From the NCBI GenBank assembly GCA_949592205.1, contig CATIUR010000005.1, positions 110,249,777-110,313,776 on the forward strand: a DNA stretch of 64,000 nucleotides, in the 5' to 3' direction. A program made the translations under genes and the position numbers. The notes under the pieces are model-generated. The model was not told the DNA's origin, searched no databases, and saw only the letters and a list, made by a program, of their open reading frames with translations. Positions 1 to 11,509 of the stretch are shown one piece after another. Every line of letters starts with the position of its first letter. Position 1 is the stretch's first letter. Source of the stretch: Helichrysum umbraculigerum (taxonomy: Eukaryota; Streptophyta; Magnoliopsida; Asterales; Asteraceae).

Positions 1-67
1 TAAAATTTTCCTAATTACATGTTTACTACTTGTATTTAATATGAAATAGGATTAAATACGTTACTTA

Positions 68-69
<2 letters not shown>

Positions 70-151
<82 letters not shown>
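70..151. repeat. (TA)n microsatellite in LTR A
   Basis: Uninterrupted TA dinucleotides near the LTR start, repeated at the same place in the 3' LTR (about 8611-8682). The two copies differ in length, as expected of a slippage-prone repeat. Confidence 0.95.
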
Positions 152-154
<3 letters not shown>

Positions 155-1317
155 GATATATATATACACGTATGCGATTCGTTCAAATCGTATAAAAACT
201 ACAATCGTACAAACATACGGACGTTGGTAAAACAATTATTAAATAATGTGAAATTGTTTAATTACTTCAACTACTACTTTATATTGTGTTTATAATATAA
301 CGAAAACGTACGTTTTAATGAAAACGTTACCGAACTCTCCGAAAACTCGACCAATCGACAAAACAAAACAAAGTTATATTGTATAACTTGAAAACAAAGT
401 ATTTTATTAAAATACTTCAACTAAATTATCGAATAATATCTCGTATTTTAAAATGTATAATTAATCGCGTACAAAATTATTTTAACGTTTAAACGACTAG
501 GGAAACGAACACCGCACGGAGCGCAAACGCGATGGAGCAAAAAGTGGTGAGACCACACCTTGGTGGCCCCACCAAAACCGGCCAAGGTGAGGGGATATCA
601 AACCCTCACCCTTTTGGTTAGTCACACACACAAACACAAACACACTCCACCTCTCTCTCTCCTCTCTCTCTCTCACGGCTTCTCTCTCTCTCTCTCTAAA
701 CCGCCACCCAAAAATACCCAAAAACCACCATTAAAACACCACCAAAGTATAGGCTCGTTTGGAGAAAAGCGATCACGTGAACGAGAGCTACAAACCTATC
801 TTTTCGGTTTCTCATTTCGACGACTTTGTAAGTTTTCCGGCGACTCGCAAACTTTTCCGATATTAATTATTTTGCTAGATTATTGTTCCCCTAGCTTAGT
901 AATGTCCAAATGATATGTTAAAACTCGTTTTTAAAAACTTGAAAGTACAAACCGAACACCTAAACTAAAAACAGTCCCCTTTCGCAATTTTTATAAAATC
1001 GTACGCTCAAAACTAGCGAATATATCCTAAACATGAAATCTTCGTTTTTCCGTGGGCTACAACTTTCGTGAAGGAAGTTTACCTCCAAAACGCCCTCATT
1101 TTACTAGAAAAATAGATTTGTGAACGTATGTTTAGTTTTAGTGACGTTAAATGAAAACCGACATCTCGAGACCCCCCGAAACGAAACGATAATTTTTCTA
1201 ACGTTATTTAGCCATTTTAGAACTTGTGTAAAAGTTTCGGGTCAAACCGAGGTCGTTTGACCCAAAACCGAGCTTAAAAACGAAGTCAGCCGCTGTGTTG
1301 CATAAGACCAAACTTTC

Positions 1318-1556
1318 ATGTGACACAAGGCTTGTGTCACATGTTGTGTCGCATGGCAACCATGTGACACAAGGGTTGTGTCGCATATTGTGTCGCATTA
1401 AGTTGCATCCATGTGACACAAGGGTTGTGTCGCATAAATGATGTGACACAAGGGTTGTGTCGCATATTGTGTCGCATTAAGTTGCATCCATGTGACACAA
1501 GGGTTGTGTCGCATAAATCATGTGACACAAGGGCTGTGTCGCATTTAGTGTCGCAA
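1318..1556. repeat. Array of imperfect palindromes in LTR A
   Basis: About six units built on TGTGACACAAGG followed by GTTGTGTCGCAT. Each is an imperfect inverted repeat that could fold into a stem. Units are separated by short linkers such as AAATGA or TTAAGTTGCATCC. The same array is in the 3' LTR at about 9851-10089. Small ORFs across it are by-products of the repeat. Confidence 0.9.
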
Positions 1557-3577
1557 AAACCCAAAAACAGAAGCCAAAAACATTCTAAGTGTTTAAAAAT
1601 CACTTTTCAACAACCAAATCAAATACGATACGATTATACATGAAAATACTATACTTTTGGAAGTATACACAAATACTCGAATACGTACAAGATTATACTT
1701 AACTGAACGTGAGATTTCACTCACACACACGAGACTGCACTCGAAAATACATACGAGATTTCACCCGTACACTTGGGGATTACACCCACTCGGATTTACA
1801 TTACTTGAACGTTACACGTTACAATACAAACGTACTTGACAACTATACGATTACAACAACTGCATAATAATAATAGATGAGATTATTATTACATTCCGAT
1901 ACCAACGGGCCGTACAACTTTTCTACAAACTACAACTTACAAACAAATACAAACGTACAAACAACTTATGGACATTAACTAGTTTAGGAACAACTAGCAT
2001 GGATACTTTACAAGTATTCCAATTACTTACTAAACCTTATGCGTATTAGGACGCTAAGGGTTGCTAGTCGGATACTACTTTGCTTGCTTACTGCATTGTC
2101 TGCTAGACTCAGGTGAGTCTCACAGCCCCTACTTTACTGTTTTACTCAGGGGTGAGATGCATTACTGTTTTACATGAACACACAAAACTTACTTGCTGCC
2201 ATGATTTACTTACTGTACGGAATTACGGATACGCCAATTGCATGAGTTTCGACTAATCCAATGAAATCCTCCTTAATCATAGTTGTTAGTTAGGTGATAA
2301 GCGCGAGTTTTAGTATATGGATCCATATGGGACTAACAATCCCCGCCCGGGGTAGCACGCACTACCACGAACCGTTATTGTCGAAACGGGCGTTTCTTAC
2401 TCATTTCATATGAATGTTTTTGGATTAACATTCACGGGGGTACTATTATTTACTGTACGTTAAGCTTCAACTATGGTGGCTCATGGCAAGGGTATCAAAC
2501 TGTAACACCCTCAAATCTCGGGTTGCGGAAGCGATCGGGTCGGGTGTTACCAAATCAAATATCACAACATAAGATACATAGTGAACGACTCTAAATGAGA
2601 CGTTTGGAAATAGTTATACATTTTATAAATAAAACGTTACAAGTTTACTGTCGATATCCAAATACATAATTTGAAATTTAAAGTTAAATGCAGAGTGGTT
2701 CCAAAGTGTAAGAAATATGCGACTCGAGCTAGAATCCTGTAGGCCAATCCAACTACTGCAGTATACCTGAGAATGCACACTAAAAGGGTCAGCTGGAAAG
2801 CTGGTGAGTTCACAAGTAATTTGTAATAACAAGTAGTTCAAGAAATATGTATTTCATTTAGAAATGTAAATCAAGTTTAACAGTTTAAATAGTAATGATT
2901 ACCCCTCGAGGTAATTGTGAGAAATTTATGGTAAACAGGTGAACCTAGTCAATGGGTTTCTAGTCAACAAAAGGGAACCAATCCCCAGTAGGTGTGTTAT
3001 CAGGTAAGGTATTGCCACCTGGCAATATGTGTATGGGTGTAGCGTAAGGTGACTAACTGTCGTGCTACTGGTCGAAGAGATCAAATAAGGAAGTCTGTGG
3101 ACAGACGGTATTGCTCCCCGGCAATAAGTACAGTTAATTCGTACGGTTCCAAGTATTAGTGCTACGGGTACTAGTAAGTCACAATGCCACCTGGCATGAA
3201 AGGTTGCACCCCTGCAACGTGATCAAGTTATATGTTTTGAAATCGTGTCATATCGGTACGGTTTGTAAGTATGATCTAGTGAGCAAAAGCTCGTGGTTTC
3301 CTGAGTCTTTGACTCGTAAGTATCTAGTAGTCACCTACAGTGATGGTAATGGGTATCCCCCAAGGGAAATGTCAAGTTATGTCCCGCAGGACCACGTTTA
3401 AGTAATTTAACCAGTTATCGAGCCAACGACCCCCACCGAAATAATTTGTAGGTCCATTGCTGAAAGTAAGTAAAGCATAAGTCTATGCTGAAATGAGTAA
3501 CCGTGCAGTTCCGCAGAACTACGATAAAGCATGAATCTACATGCTAAGTATAAAGCATATCTCCGTATGCTGAGTAT

Positions 3578-3711
3578 GAGCATTCAGCTCGTAAGTAAGT
3601 TGTACCACCCACCGTGGTATCGTGAGCATCCAGCTCGTACGTAAGTTGTACCACCCACCGTGGTATCGTGAGCTCGTTCGTAAGTTGTACCACCCACCGT
3701 GGTATCGTTTT
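3578..3711. repeat. Tandem repeat, three copies of a 32-bp core
   Basis: The core from GTAAGTTGTACC to GTGGTATCGTGAG occurs at about 3595, 3641 and 3680, with short variable linkers carrying CAGCTCGTA. Each core contains the palindrome-like CCACCCACCGTGG. It lies inside the solo LTR; ORFs there are repeat readings. Confidence 0.88.
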
Positions 3712-4845
3712 GCTTCACATATAGTGACAGCGTCCGTTGTTCCCCCGAAGGAGACGATGCGTCCGTTTGGCAATGCGCGCAGCACGCCCGCATGTAAGTT
3801 TTATGTAACACCCCCATAAGACCCGTACCTGGACCACGTGCGGGCAGTGTTACTTTTGAGGATCATTGGGCAAGTAGAGCGTTACAGGTACTCAACAGTA
3901 CCTCAAGTTGTATGTGACACCCCCCGGGTTTTGGGTAACTCCCTGCTGCCGGGGGACCATCCCTGGCCCAGTAACTCCAAGCCAGAGTCGTCACAATTAT
4001 ACCAGAAGTAAGGATGTCATCTAGGCATAGGGGTAAGTTGTAATCGTTTATTAGGTACGAATCTACGTCACCTAGTTGTTTGAAGTAATGTGTGAATTCT
4101 AAGTATGTTATCTCGTCACTTAACTGTTGGGAAGTACTTATAGTACTTAGTGAAATCATATGTCAGTTCGTAAGGATAGTCGTTACTAAAGTAGCAAGTT
4201 GGTGCCTCTAGTTGGTACTCATAAGTCTGCTAGTCATTACTAGTAATTTATCAGTCACTGATGTAGTGAGGCGTTTATCCCCTAGGTATCATACGTAATA
4301 TATATTCTAGGTGTTTCTAAAACGGTTATCCTTAATATCTCTAAGTATGGTCAAGTGGCTCGTAGCCGTTGTAATCTAACACTGTTACCATAAACTAATG
4401 TAAAACGTTTGCAAAGATTTGAACAGTTGAAAGTAAAACAGGAGTATGCATTCCCACCCCGAAATCAGTTGAAAACAGTAAAAGAGTGGGGCGGTGAACT
4501 CACCTGTGAGTTGTCAGCGATCCTACGATACGTGTGTTGTCCGAATGGTAACCTCCTAGTGCCCTAGACACGTGAGGTTATATGAGTAAGATACTAATCG
4601 GTTTAACTAAACGTGTCGTGAAAGTAAACTTCTGTTGTTTAGTTTTAGAATTGTGTACGGTCCGTTTGTGGCAGTTTGTAATAATGATAATTCTCACTTA
4701 AATCATTATTAAAATCGTTTCGTTGTCTATTTTACAAAAATATAATTTTTGTACGTAAGTCATCATTGTAAAAAGTGTAGTTGTTGTTACGCGAAAGTCG
4801 AATCGTTGGGCAAAACTCATTTCGCAGACCAAGTTAGTTCAGGAA

Positions 4846-5020
4846 GCTCGACTCGGCTCGAAGCTCGACTCGGCTCGCTAGCTCGGCTCGGTTCGCTGCT
4901 CGGCTCGGCTCGCAACTAGGCTCGGTTCACTGCTCGGTTCGACTCGCATCTCGGCTCGATTCGCTGCTCGGTCCGGTTCGTAGCTCGACTCGGCTCGTTG
5001 CTCGACTCGACTCGCCCGAC
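4846..5020. repeat. Degenerate GCTCGRCTCG array
   Basis: About 175 bases of repeated GCTCG and ACTCG pentamers with short spacers, inside the solo LTR. On the LTR's own strand it lies a few hundred bases downstream of a GA/CT-rich stretch (about 5320-5345), the same relative place as the arrays in other LTRs here. Confidence 0.85.
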
Positions 5021-5796
5021 GAGCTGTTCGTATTTTTGATCTTAAAAACGTATTTTTGAGTTGTTTTTAGGACATAATAGGTTGATAAAATACTAATACA
5101 TGGTATATTAAGTATTAAAATCACGAGATATCAAAGAAAAATGAGAGATTCGCTTACGATTTGAAGATCCAAAGTTTGAAGATGATGATGGTGTTCTTGA
5201 AGATGAAGAAGATGAAGATGATGATGATGATGTTTGTTGTTGCTGTTGGTGAAGATGATGATGGTGGTGGCGTGCGACGGTGGGGGTCACCGGCGGCGGC
5301 GGCCGGTGGTGGTGGTGGTTATTTTTAGAGAGAGAGTTTGAGATGGAGATGTGAAGAAAAGAAGAAAATGAGGTGAGAAAAGAGATGGGGGTTGGGTTTT
5401 GTTAAACTCAGCTCCCACTTTTGTATACTGTGGTCTCCAACCGCAGTACAAAATACCCGTGTTTAATTTGTCCGATGAAATTTAAAATAACATTTTAAAT
5501 TCTAAAATTTATTTATATTATCTCGAAATGTTTATTAGTGAAAGCATTTTATAAAAATTACTATTTTGAAATGAAAGTTTAATTGTTTGTTTTTGAGCGG
5601 TCACGAATAATTAAGATGCGTTTTAAATTAAAACGACTTACGTTTTCGAATGCTTGACATTTTAAATCTATTATTTCGTTTATATCAATTTGTAAATATT
5701 TTTAGTAAAAATATTTCACTTGAACTTTAAAATGTAATTATTTAAAGTTTAAAGTTGGCGCAAAAATTTGACTTTTTGACGAGGTGTTACACAAAC

Positions 5797-6273
5797 GGTT
5801 AGCATAACCTGCAACCACCCACTTATTAAAACTTAAGTGAACGATGAGCATAACCTGTGATCGTTACTTACTGGTTGGCTTATGATTTACAAATACTACA
5901 TGTGTGTTCAAACTATTTACTTACTTACAAACCTGTGAGATTCACCAACCTTTTGGTTGACCGTTTTAGTAATGCTTCTCAGGTACACAACATCAGTAGG
6001 GATGCCCAGCAGGATAAGCTTACTTAGCTCGAGTCGCATGCATATACAAGCTTGGAGATTTTATTACATTACTTTTGTACTAGTTGTTATGTATTAGAAT
6101 CTCTAGGAATTTACACGAAACTCGAGCTTGTATTTTGAATTACTTATGTATTAATGTAATAACTTTTCGAACGTCTCATTTAGAGTCGTTCACTGTATCC
6201 TTTGTGCTTGTGATTATTGATTAGTAACACCCAAAACTCGCTTCCGCAAACTGTTAAATTTGGGGGTGTTACA
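5797..6273 (+). repeat. 5' LTR of A, second part
   Basis: Continues the A LTR after the solo LTR and ends GGGGGTGTTACA at 6273. It holds the conserved LTR end block: TGTGAGATTCACC, a perfect hairpin CAACC-TTTT-GGTTG (5946-5959), CTCAGGTACACA and CTCGAGTCGCATGCA. Matches 11033-11509. Confidence 0.92.
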
Positions 6274-6276
6274 GAT

Positions 6277-6289
6277 TGGTATCAGAGCC
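6277..6289 (+). promoter_or_regulatory. Primer-binding site (tRNA-iMet), element A
   Basis: TGGTATCAGAGCC, the usual complement of the 3' end of plant initiator tRNA-Met, three bases (GAT) after the LTR. It fixes the orientation of A as +. Confidence 0.95.
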
Positions 6290-6547
6290 TAAGGTTATAG
6301 TGAACTAGGTTGCATTTAGTGGGCCTAGACTATGACCGTTAGGCAGTATTCCTCATTAGGTATAACTGGTTCAGGGATTACATCATACAAGTTTAATTTA
6401 ACATAGCTTGATCAACTATGTACAATTAAATGAAAATGATGTGAGTTCTGAAAGGGGTTATGTTGAACAGGAATGCACTAGCTGACTCTGACCTCGAGAG
6501 AACCGGGACTTTTACTTGATTGTGCTAGACACACACTAGGCGGTTAT

Positions 6548-6617
<70 letters not shown>

Positions 6618-7713
6618 GGCCTCTTTCCCCGATACGATACTCTCTCTCGACTACTGCGAAATTCATTTTTCAACTTACATCAAACGAACGACAACTCGAT
6701 TCTCGTCGTTCCATCCTTACTCAACTTTTATGAATTCACAAATACCGACATACTTCCGAAGGCCTCGACTACATACTGCTCTCTAGGCTATTATATACTG
6801 AAGGTATAGGGATAGGCCTTGTTCGATGATATTTTGTTTACCACCCACACCATTATAACTGACAGACATAGCTACTCCAACATCTTTCGATATGAAGATC
6901 GGGACTTTGTTTTCATTCGCTACTCCTACCTAATTCTACGTTTATAACATTCTACAACATACACCACTGTACCGTTAGGTGTATCCTAGGAAAAACATTT
7001 CCAACAAATTTCAACATGCTTTTACCCTGGAACTTTTCATAACTTCTGTTTTTGAACAGTTTTTGTTAAACAAAAATTCCAAAACTTTGTAACTGACCAG
7101 AATTTCAACCGAATCATTTTCAACTCAAGTTTTCATCAGACTTCAAATTTTCAACCGACTATCACCATCAAAATTTTATAACAAATGTATTTCTATCAAA
7201 CATGTTACAAAAAATTTCTTACAAAATGTTTTATAAAATTCTCAAAATTTCAAAACCGTATAAACTTACTTATAGTACACAACTTTAAACAATTTTCAAA
7301 CTCGGGATAGTCAACAAAATTACACAGTATACAATGACCTCCATGCTTTATGAGAACAAAACCTATCGAGACCTGAATGCGAACTAGGGTACATTCATTC
7401 TTAAACAAACTGATTTACTTCGATTTATTTCTTAAAATTTCTCGTCAAATAACTTTTATCTGATTGTCTCATATTTCACGTATACTCTCTTAGATCCTAA
7501 GTACCCAATAGGATTAGAGAACGACTGACTACTTGAAATTCCAAAAGCGTAACTTACAATGCACTTTAAATACAGCAACCAAATTTCCTCCCCAATTATC
7601 TCACACTGGTTGAGACCGGGAACTCACCTACTATTCGTTATTTTAAACAAGTCATCCGATAGAATTTCACTTACTCGAGACAATTCTTAAATAGAGCACT
7701 TATTTCGTAGGAA
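6290..7713 (+). other. Untranslated leader of A
   Basis: No credible gene. The first 250 bases are closely related to the leaders of E (35325 on) and F (57337 downwards), although the LTRs differ much more. It contains a long hairpin at 6392-6430: outer stem TTTAATT/AATTAAA, inner stem ACATAG/CTATGT, loop CTTGATCAA. A TA microsatellite lies at 6548-6614. The rest is A/T-rich and unremarkable. Confidence 0.8.
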
Positions 7714-8415
7714 ATGACAACTCACTTCGTCAACAACCCTACATTGGATGATGAACTGATCAGTGAGGAACCAACGATGTTTCCTTACCTCCTCGAACTC
7801 GAGAGTGATACAGAACATTCCGCTGAATCAGCAACAGCACCTACCACTCCTGCTATTCTAACTGTTACCACAACACCCGTCACTGTGGACCGGAGTACAG
7901 AACTGGTCAATCGTCTCAATGATACTCTCAACTCGGTACGAAAGCAATTAAACGAAGCACGAGAAGACATCAAGGACCTACGACGAATGGTCTCCCAGAA
8001 TGACGTGCGTATACGTGAGTACGGACTACGTTTGATATCCTTAGAAAACCCTACTTCACCACCAACTTCACATGGTACTTCTACTGAAGAGAATACCGAC
8101 GCTGATTGTACACCGCCTCCAACAAAAAGGGTGAAGATCTCTCCCTCCAACCCTACAGGAAGCTACTTGGGAAAGAAACCTTACTGTTCCCGATGTACTC
8201 GGCATCATAAAGGACCGTGTGCCATACCCATCGGTCGATGCAAATCCTACCCTAAAAGTACGAACCCTCCTAAAGCGAAGCTGTGCTTCAACTGCGGGAG
8301 TGCCGGCCATCTCAAGGCCCGATGCCTACTACCTCCAGGCAACAAAACCAAGGGTACGTTACTACCTGACAACTACCCTACTACGAACACTGTAGGACCT
8401 ACCCTACTACTGTAG
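7714..8415 (+). CDS. Gag-like protein of A: coiled coil plus zinc-knuckle region
   Basis: 233 residues. It starts at the first ATG after the leader and stops about 90 bases before the PPT. Residues about 65-110 form a likely coiled coil (leucines and charged residues in heptad-like spacing). Residues about 155-205 match the nucleocapsid part of Tekay gag: a first CSRC..HH..C cluster, a middle knuckle that has lost a cysteine and the histidine, and an intact CX2CX4HX4C knuckle (CFNCGSAGHLKARC). The capsid core of E and F is missing. I infer an RNA-binding protein keeping nucleocapsid function but not particle assembly alone. There are no in-frame stops, so it may still be expressed. Confidence 0.75.
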   Translation: MTTHFVNNPTLDDELISEEPTMFPYLLELESDTEHSAESATAPTTPAILTVTTTPVTVDRSTELVNRLNDTLNSVRKQLNEAREDIKDLRRMVSQNDVRIREYGLRLISLENPTSPPTSHGTSTEENTDADCTPPPTKRVKISPSNPTGSYLGKKPYCSRCTRHHKGPCAIPIGRCKSYPKSTNPPKAKLCFNCGSAGHLKARCLLPPGNKTKGTLLPDNYPTTNTVGPTLLL

Positions 8416-8501
8416 GCTACTAGTACACATTGTAACTACCTGACAAATATCGAACTACCGATTTCTACTTCGAACAAATTTCGGGACGAAATTCTCCTAA
8501 C

Positions 8502-8511
8502 AAGGGGAGAA
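8502..8511 (+). promoter_or_regulatory. Polypurine tract, element A
   Basis: AAGGGGAGAA directly before the 3' LTR, preceded by TTTCGGGACGAAATTCT. The same segment precedes the 3' LTR of E (40452-40486) and, on the minus strand, that of F. Confidence 0.92.
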
Positions 8512-8606
8512 TGTAACAACCCCAAAATTAGGGCCAATTTAAAATTTTCCTAATTACGTGTTTACTACTTGTATTTAATATGAAATAGGATTAAATACGT
8601 TACTTA

Positions 8607-8685
<79 letters not shown>

Positions 8686-11509
8686 GATATATATATACAC
8701 GTATGCGATTCGTTCAAATCGTATAAAAACTACAATTGTACAAACATACGGACGTTGGTACAACAATTATTAAATAATGTGAAATTGTTTAATTACTTCA
8801 ACTACTACTTTATATTGTGTTTATAATATAACGAAAACGTACGTTTTAATCAAAACGTTACCGAACTCTCCGAAAACTCGACCAATCGACAAAACAAAAC
8901 AAAGTTATATTGTATAACTTGAAAACAAAGTATTTTATTAAAATACTTCAACTAAATTATCGAATAATATCTTGTATTTTAAAATGTATAATTAATCGCG
9001 TACAAAATTATTTTAACGTTTAAACGACTGGGGAAACGAACACCGCACGGAGCGCAAACGCGATGGAGCAAAAAGTGGTGAGACCACACCTTGGTGGCCC
9101 CACCAAAACCGGCCAAGGTGAGGGGATATCAAACCCTCACCCTTTTGGTTAGTCACACACACAAACACAAACACACTCCACCTCTCTCTCTCCTCTCTCT
9201 CTCTCTCACGGCTTCTCTCTCTCTTTCTCTAAACCGCCACCCAAAAACACCCAAAAACCACCATTAAAACACCACCAAAGTATAGGCTCGTTTGGAGAAA
9301 AGCGATCACGTGAACGAGAGCTACAAACCTATCTTTTCGGTTTCTCATTTCGACGACTTTGTAAGTTTTCCGGCGACTCGCAAACTTTTCCGATATTAAT
9401 TATTTTGCTAGATTATTGTTCCCCTAGCTTAGTAATGTCCAAATGATATGTTAAAACTCGTTTTTAAAAACTCGAAAGTACAAACCGAACACCTAAACTA
9501 AAAACAGTCCCCTTTCGCAATTTTTATAAAATCGTACGCTCAAAACTAGCGAATATATCCTAAACATGAAATCTTCGTTTTTCCGTGGGCTACAACTTTC
9601 GTGAAGGAAGTTTACCTCCAAAACGCCCCCATTTTACTAGAAAAATAGATTTGTGAACGTATGTTTAGTTTTAGTGACGTTAAATGAAAACCGACATCTC
9701 GAGACCCCCCGAAACGAAATGATAATTTTTCTAACGTTATTTAGCCATTTTAGAACTTGTGTAAAAGTTTCGGGTCAAACCAAGGTCGTTTGACCCAAAA
9801 CCGAGCTTAAAAACGAAGTCAGCCGCTGTGTTGCATAAGACCAAACTTTCATGTGACACAAGGCTTGTGTCACATGTTGTGTCGCATGGCAACCATGTGA
9901 CACAAGGGTTGTGTCGCATATTGTGTCGTATTAAGTTGCATCCATGTGACACAAGGGTTGTGTCGCATAAATGATGTGACACAAGGGTTTTGTCGCATAT
10001 TGTGTCGCATTAAGTTGCATCCATGTGACACAAGGGTTGTGTCGCATAAATCATGTGACACAAGGGCTGTGTCGCATTTAGTGTCGCAAAAACCCAAAAA
10101 CAGAAGCCAAAAACATTCTAAGTGTTTAAAAATCACTTTTCAACAACCAAATCAAATACGATACGATTATACATGAAAATACTATACTTTTGGAAGTATA
10201 CACAAATACTCGAATACGTACAAGATTATACTTAACTGAACGTGAGATTTCACTCACACACACGAGACTGCACTCGAAAATACATACGAGATTTCACCCG
10301 TACACTTGGGGATTACACCCACTCGGATTTACATTACTTGAACGTTACACGTTACAATACAAACGTACTTGACAACTATACGATTACAACAACTGCATAA
10401 TAATAATAGATGAGATTATTATTACATTCCGATACCAACGGGCCGTACAACTTTTCTACAAACTACAACTTACAAACAAATACAAACGTACAAACAACTT
10501 ATGGACATTAACTAGTTTGGGAACAACTAGCATGGATACTTTACAAGTTTTCCAATTACTTACTAAACCTTATGCGTATTAGGACGCTAAGGGTTGCTAG
10601 TCGGATACTACTTTGCTTGCTTACTGCATTGTCTGCTAGACTCAGGTGAGTCTCACAGCCCCTACTTTACTGTTTTACTCAGGGGTGAGATGCATTACTA
10701 TTTTACATGAACACACAAAACTTACTTGCTGCCATGATTTACTTACTGTACGGAATTACGGATACGCCAATTGCATAAGTTTCGACTAATCCAATGAAAT
10801 CCTTCTTAATCATAGTTGTTAGTTAGGTGATAAGCGCGAGTTTTAGTATATGGATCCATATGGGACTGACAATCCCCGCCCGGGGTAGCACGCACTACCA
10901 CGAACCGTTATTGTCGAAACGGGCGTTTCTTACTCATTTCATATGAATGTTTTTGGATTAACATTCACGGGGGTACTATTATTTACTGTACGTTAAGCTT
11001 CAACTATGGTGGCTCATGGCAAGGGTATCAAACGGTTAGCAAAACCTGCAACCACCCACTTATTAAAACTTAAGTGAACGATGAGCATAACCTGTGATCG
11101 TTACTTACTGGCTGGCTTATGATTTACAAATACTACATGTGTGTTCAAACTATTTACTTACTTACAAACCTGTGAGATTCACCAACCTTTTGGTTGACCG
11201 TTTTAGTAATGCTTCTCAGGTACACAGCATCAGTAGGGATGCCCAGCAGGATAAGCTTACTTAGCTCGAGTCGCATGCATATAAAAGTTGGAGATTTTAT
11301 TACATTACTTTTGTACTAGTTGTTATGTATTAGAATCTCTAGGAATTTACACGAAACTCGAGCTTGTATTTTGAATTACTTATGTATTAATGTAATAACT
11401 TTTCGAACGTCTCATTTAGAGTCATTCACTGTATCCTTTGTGCTAGTGATTATTGATTAGTAACACCCAAAACTCGCTTCCGCAAACTGTTAAATTTGGG
11501 GGTGTTACA
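8512..11509 (+). repeat. 3' LTR of A (2998 bp)
   Basis: Starts TGTAACAACC and ends GGTGTTACA. Complete and uninterrupted, with the TA repeat, CT-rich stretch (about 9180-9235), palindromic array (about 9851-10089) and end block with hairpin CAACC/GGTTG (11183-11196). It serves as the reference showing where the 5' LTR was interrupted. Confidence 0.93.

Larger units (their letters stand above)
1..2500 (+). repeat. 5' LTR of A, first part
   Basis: Near-identical to 8540-11032 of the 3' LTR, with scattered substitutions (for example near 228, 330 and 450). It holds a TA microsatellite, a TATA-like TATAAAA at about 190, the motif GACGTTGGTA at 220-229, a CT-rich stretch at about 650-700 typical of plant 5' UTRs, and a palindromic array at about 1318-1556. 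It is interrupted at 2500 by a solo LTR. ORFs in it are low-complexity or palindrome readings. Confidence 0.9.
2501..5791 (-). mobile_element. Solo LTR (Tekay-like), minus orientation, TSD CAAAC
   Basis: The insert starts TGTAACACCC, ends GGTGTTACA and is flanked by CAAAC at 2496-2500 and 5792-5796. Removing it restores the sequence of the A 3' LTR around 11032. Read on the minus strand it carries the conserved LTR end block (hairpin CAGCT/AGCTG at 2790-2803, then a CTTCCGCAACCCGAGA-like terminus), so it is an LTR in reverse. No PBS, PPT or coding region is present, so it is a solo LTR of 3291 bp. Internal sequences at about 3806 and 3910 also look like LTR starts (TGTAACACCCCC, TGTGACACCCCC), so an older insertion inside it is possible. 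Confidence 0.88.
1..11509 (+). mobile_element. Element A: non-autonomous Tekay-like (Ty3/Gypsy) LTR element, gag-only
   Basis: Two long direct repeats (1-2500 plus 5797-6273, and 8512-11509) flank an internal region that begins with a tRNA-iMet primer site and ends with a polypurine tract, so this is an LTR element on the + strand. Base 1 aligns with 8540, so only about 28 bases of the 5' LTR lie outside the window. The 2.2-kb internal region has one gag-like ORF and no protease, RT, RNase H or integrase, so it cannot move by itself. Its post-PBS leader and PPT closely match intact elements E and F, which suggests trans-mobilisation. The 5' TSD is outside the window; the bases after the 3' LTR (ATGTG) are the expected right-hand copy. 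Confidence 0.88.

Noticed and set aside
560..913. 117-residue ORF in LTR A (Ser/Leu/Pro-rich)
   Set aside because: Covers the CT-rich leader; the homologous stretch in the 3' LTR lacks the same ORF, so no sign of constraint.
1318..1556. Array of near-identical short palindromic repeats with spacers, resembling a CRISPR array
   Set aside because: The spacers are themselves repeated, it lies in a plant LTR duplicated at 9851-10089, and there are no cas genes.
1204..1643. Overlapping ORFs rich in RHN, CDT and VSH on both strands (and their copies at 9737-10176)
   Set aside because: They are readings of the palindromic array and appear on both strands equally; no start context or domain.
3806..3925. 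Further LTR-like starts (TGTAACACCCCC, TGTGACACCCCC) inside the solo LTR as a separate nested element
   Set aside because: I could not find matching ends or a TSD, so it is only noted under the solo LTR.
6277..6289. tRNA-like matches at PBS sites (also 23689, 35312, 57338, 60426)
   Set aside because: Only the 3' 13-18 bases of tRNAs are matched; no cloverleaf, so they are primer sites and not tRNA genes.
6548..6733. ORFs with Ile-Tyr runs here and at 12512-12897
   Set aside because: Translations of TA microsatellites.
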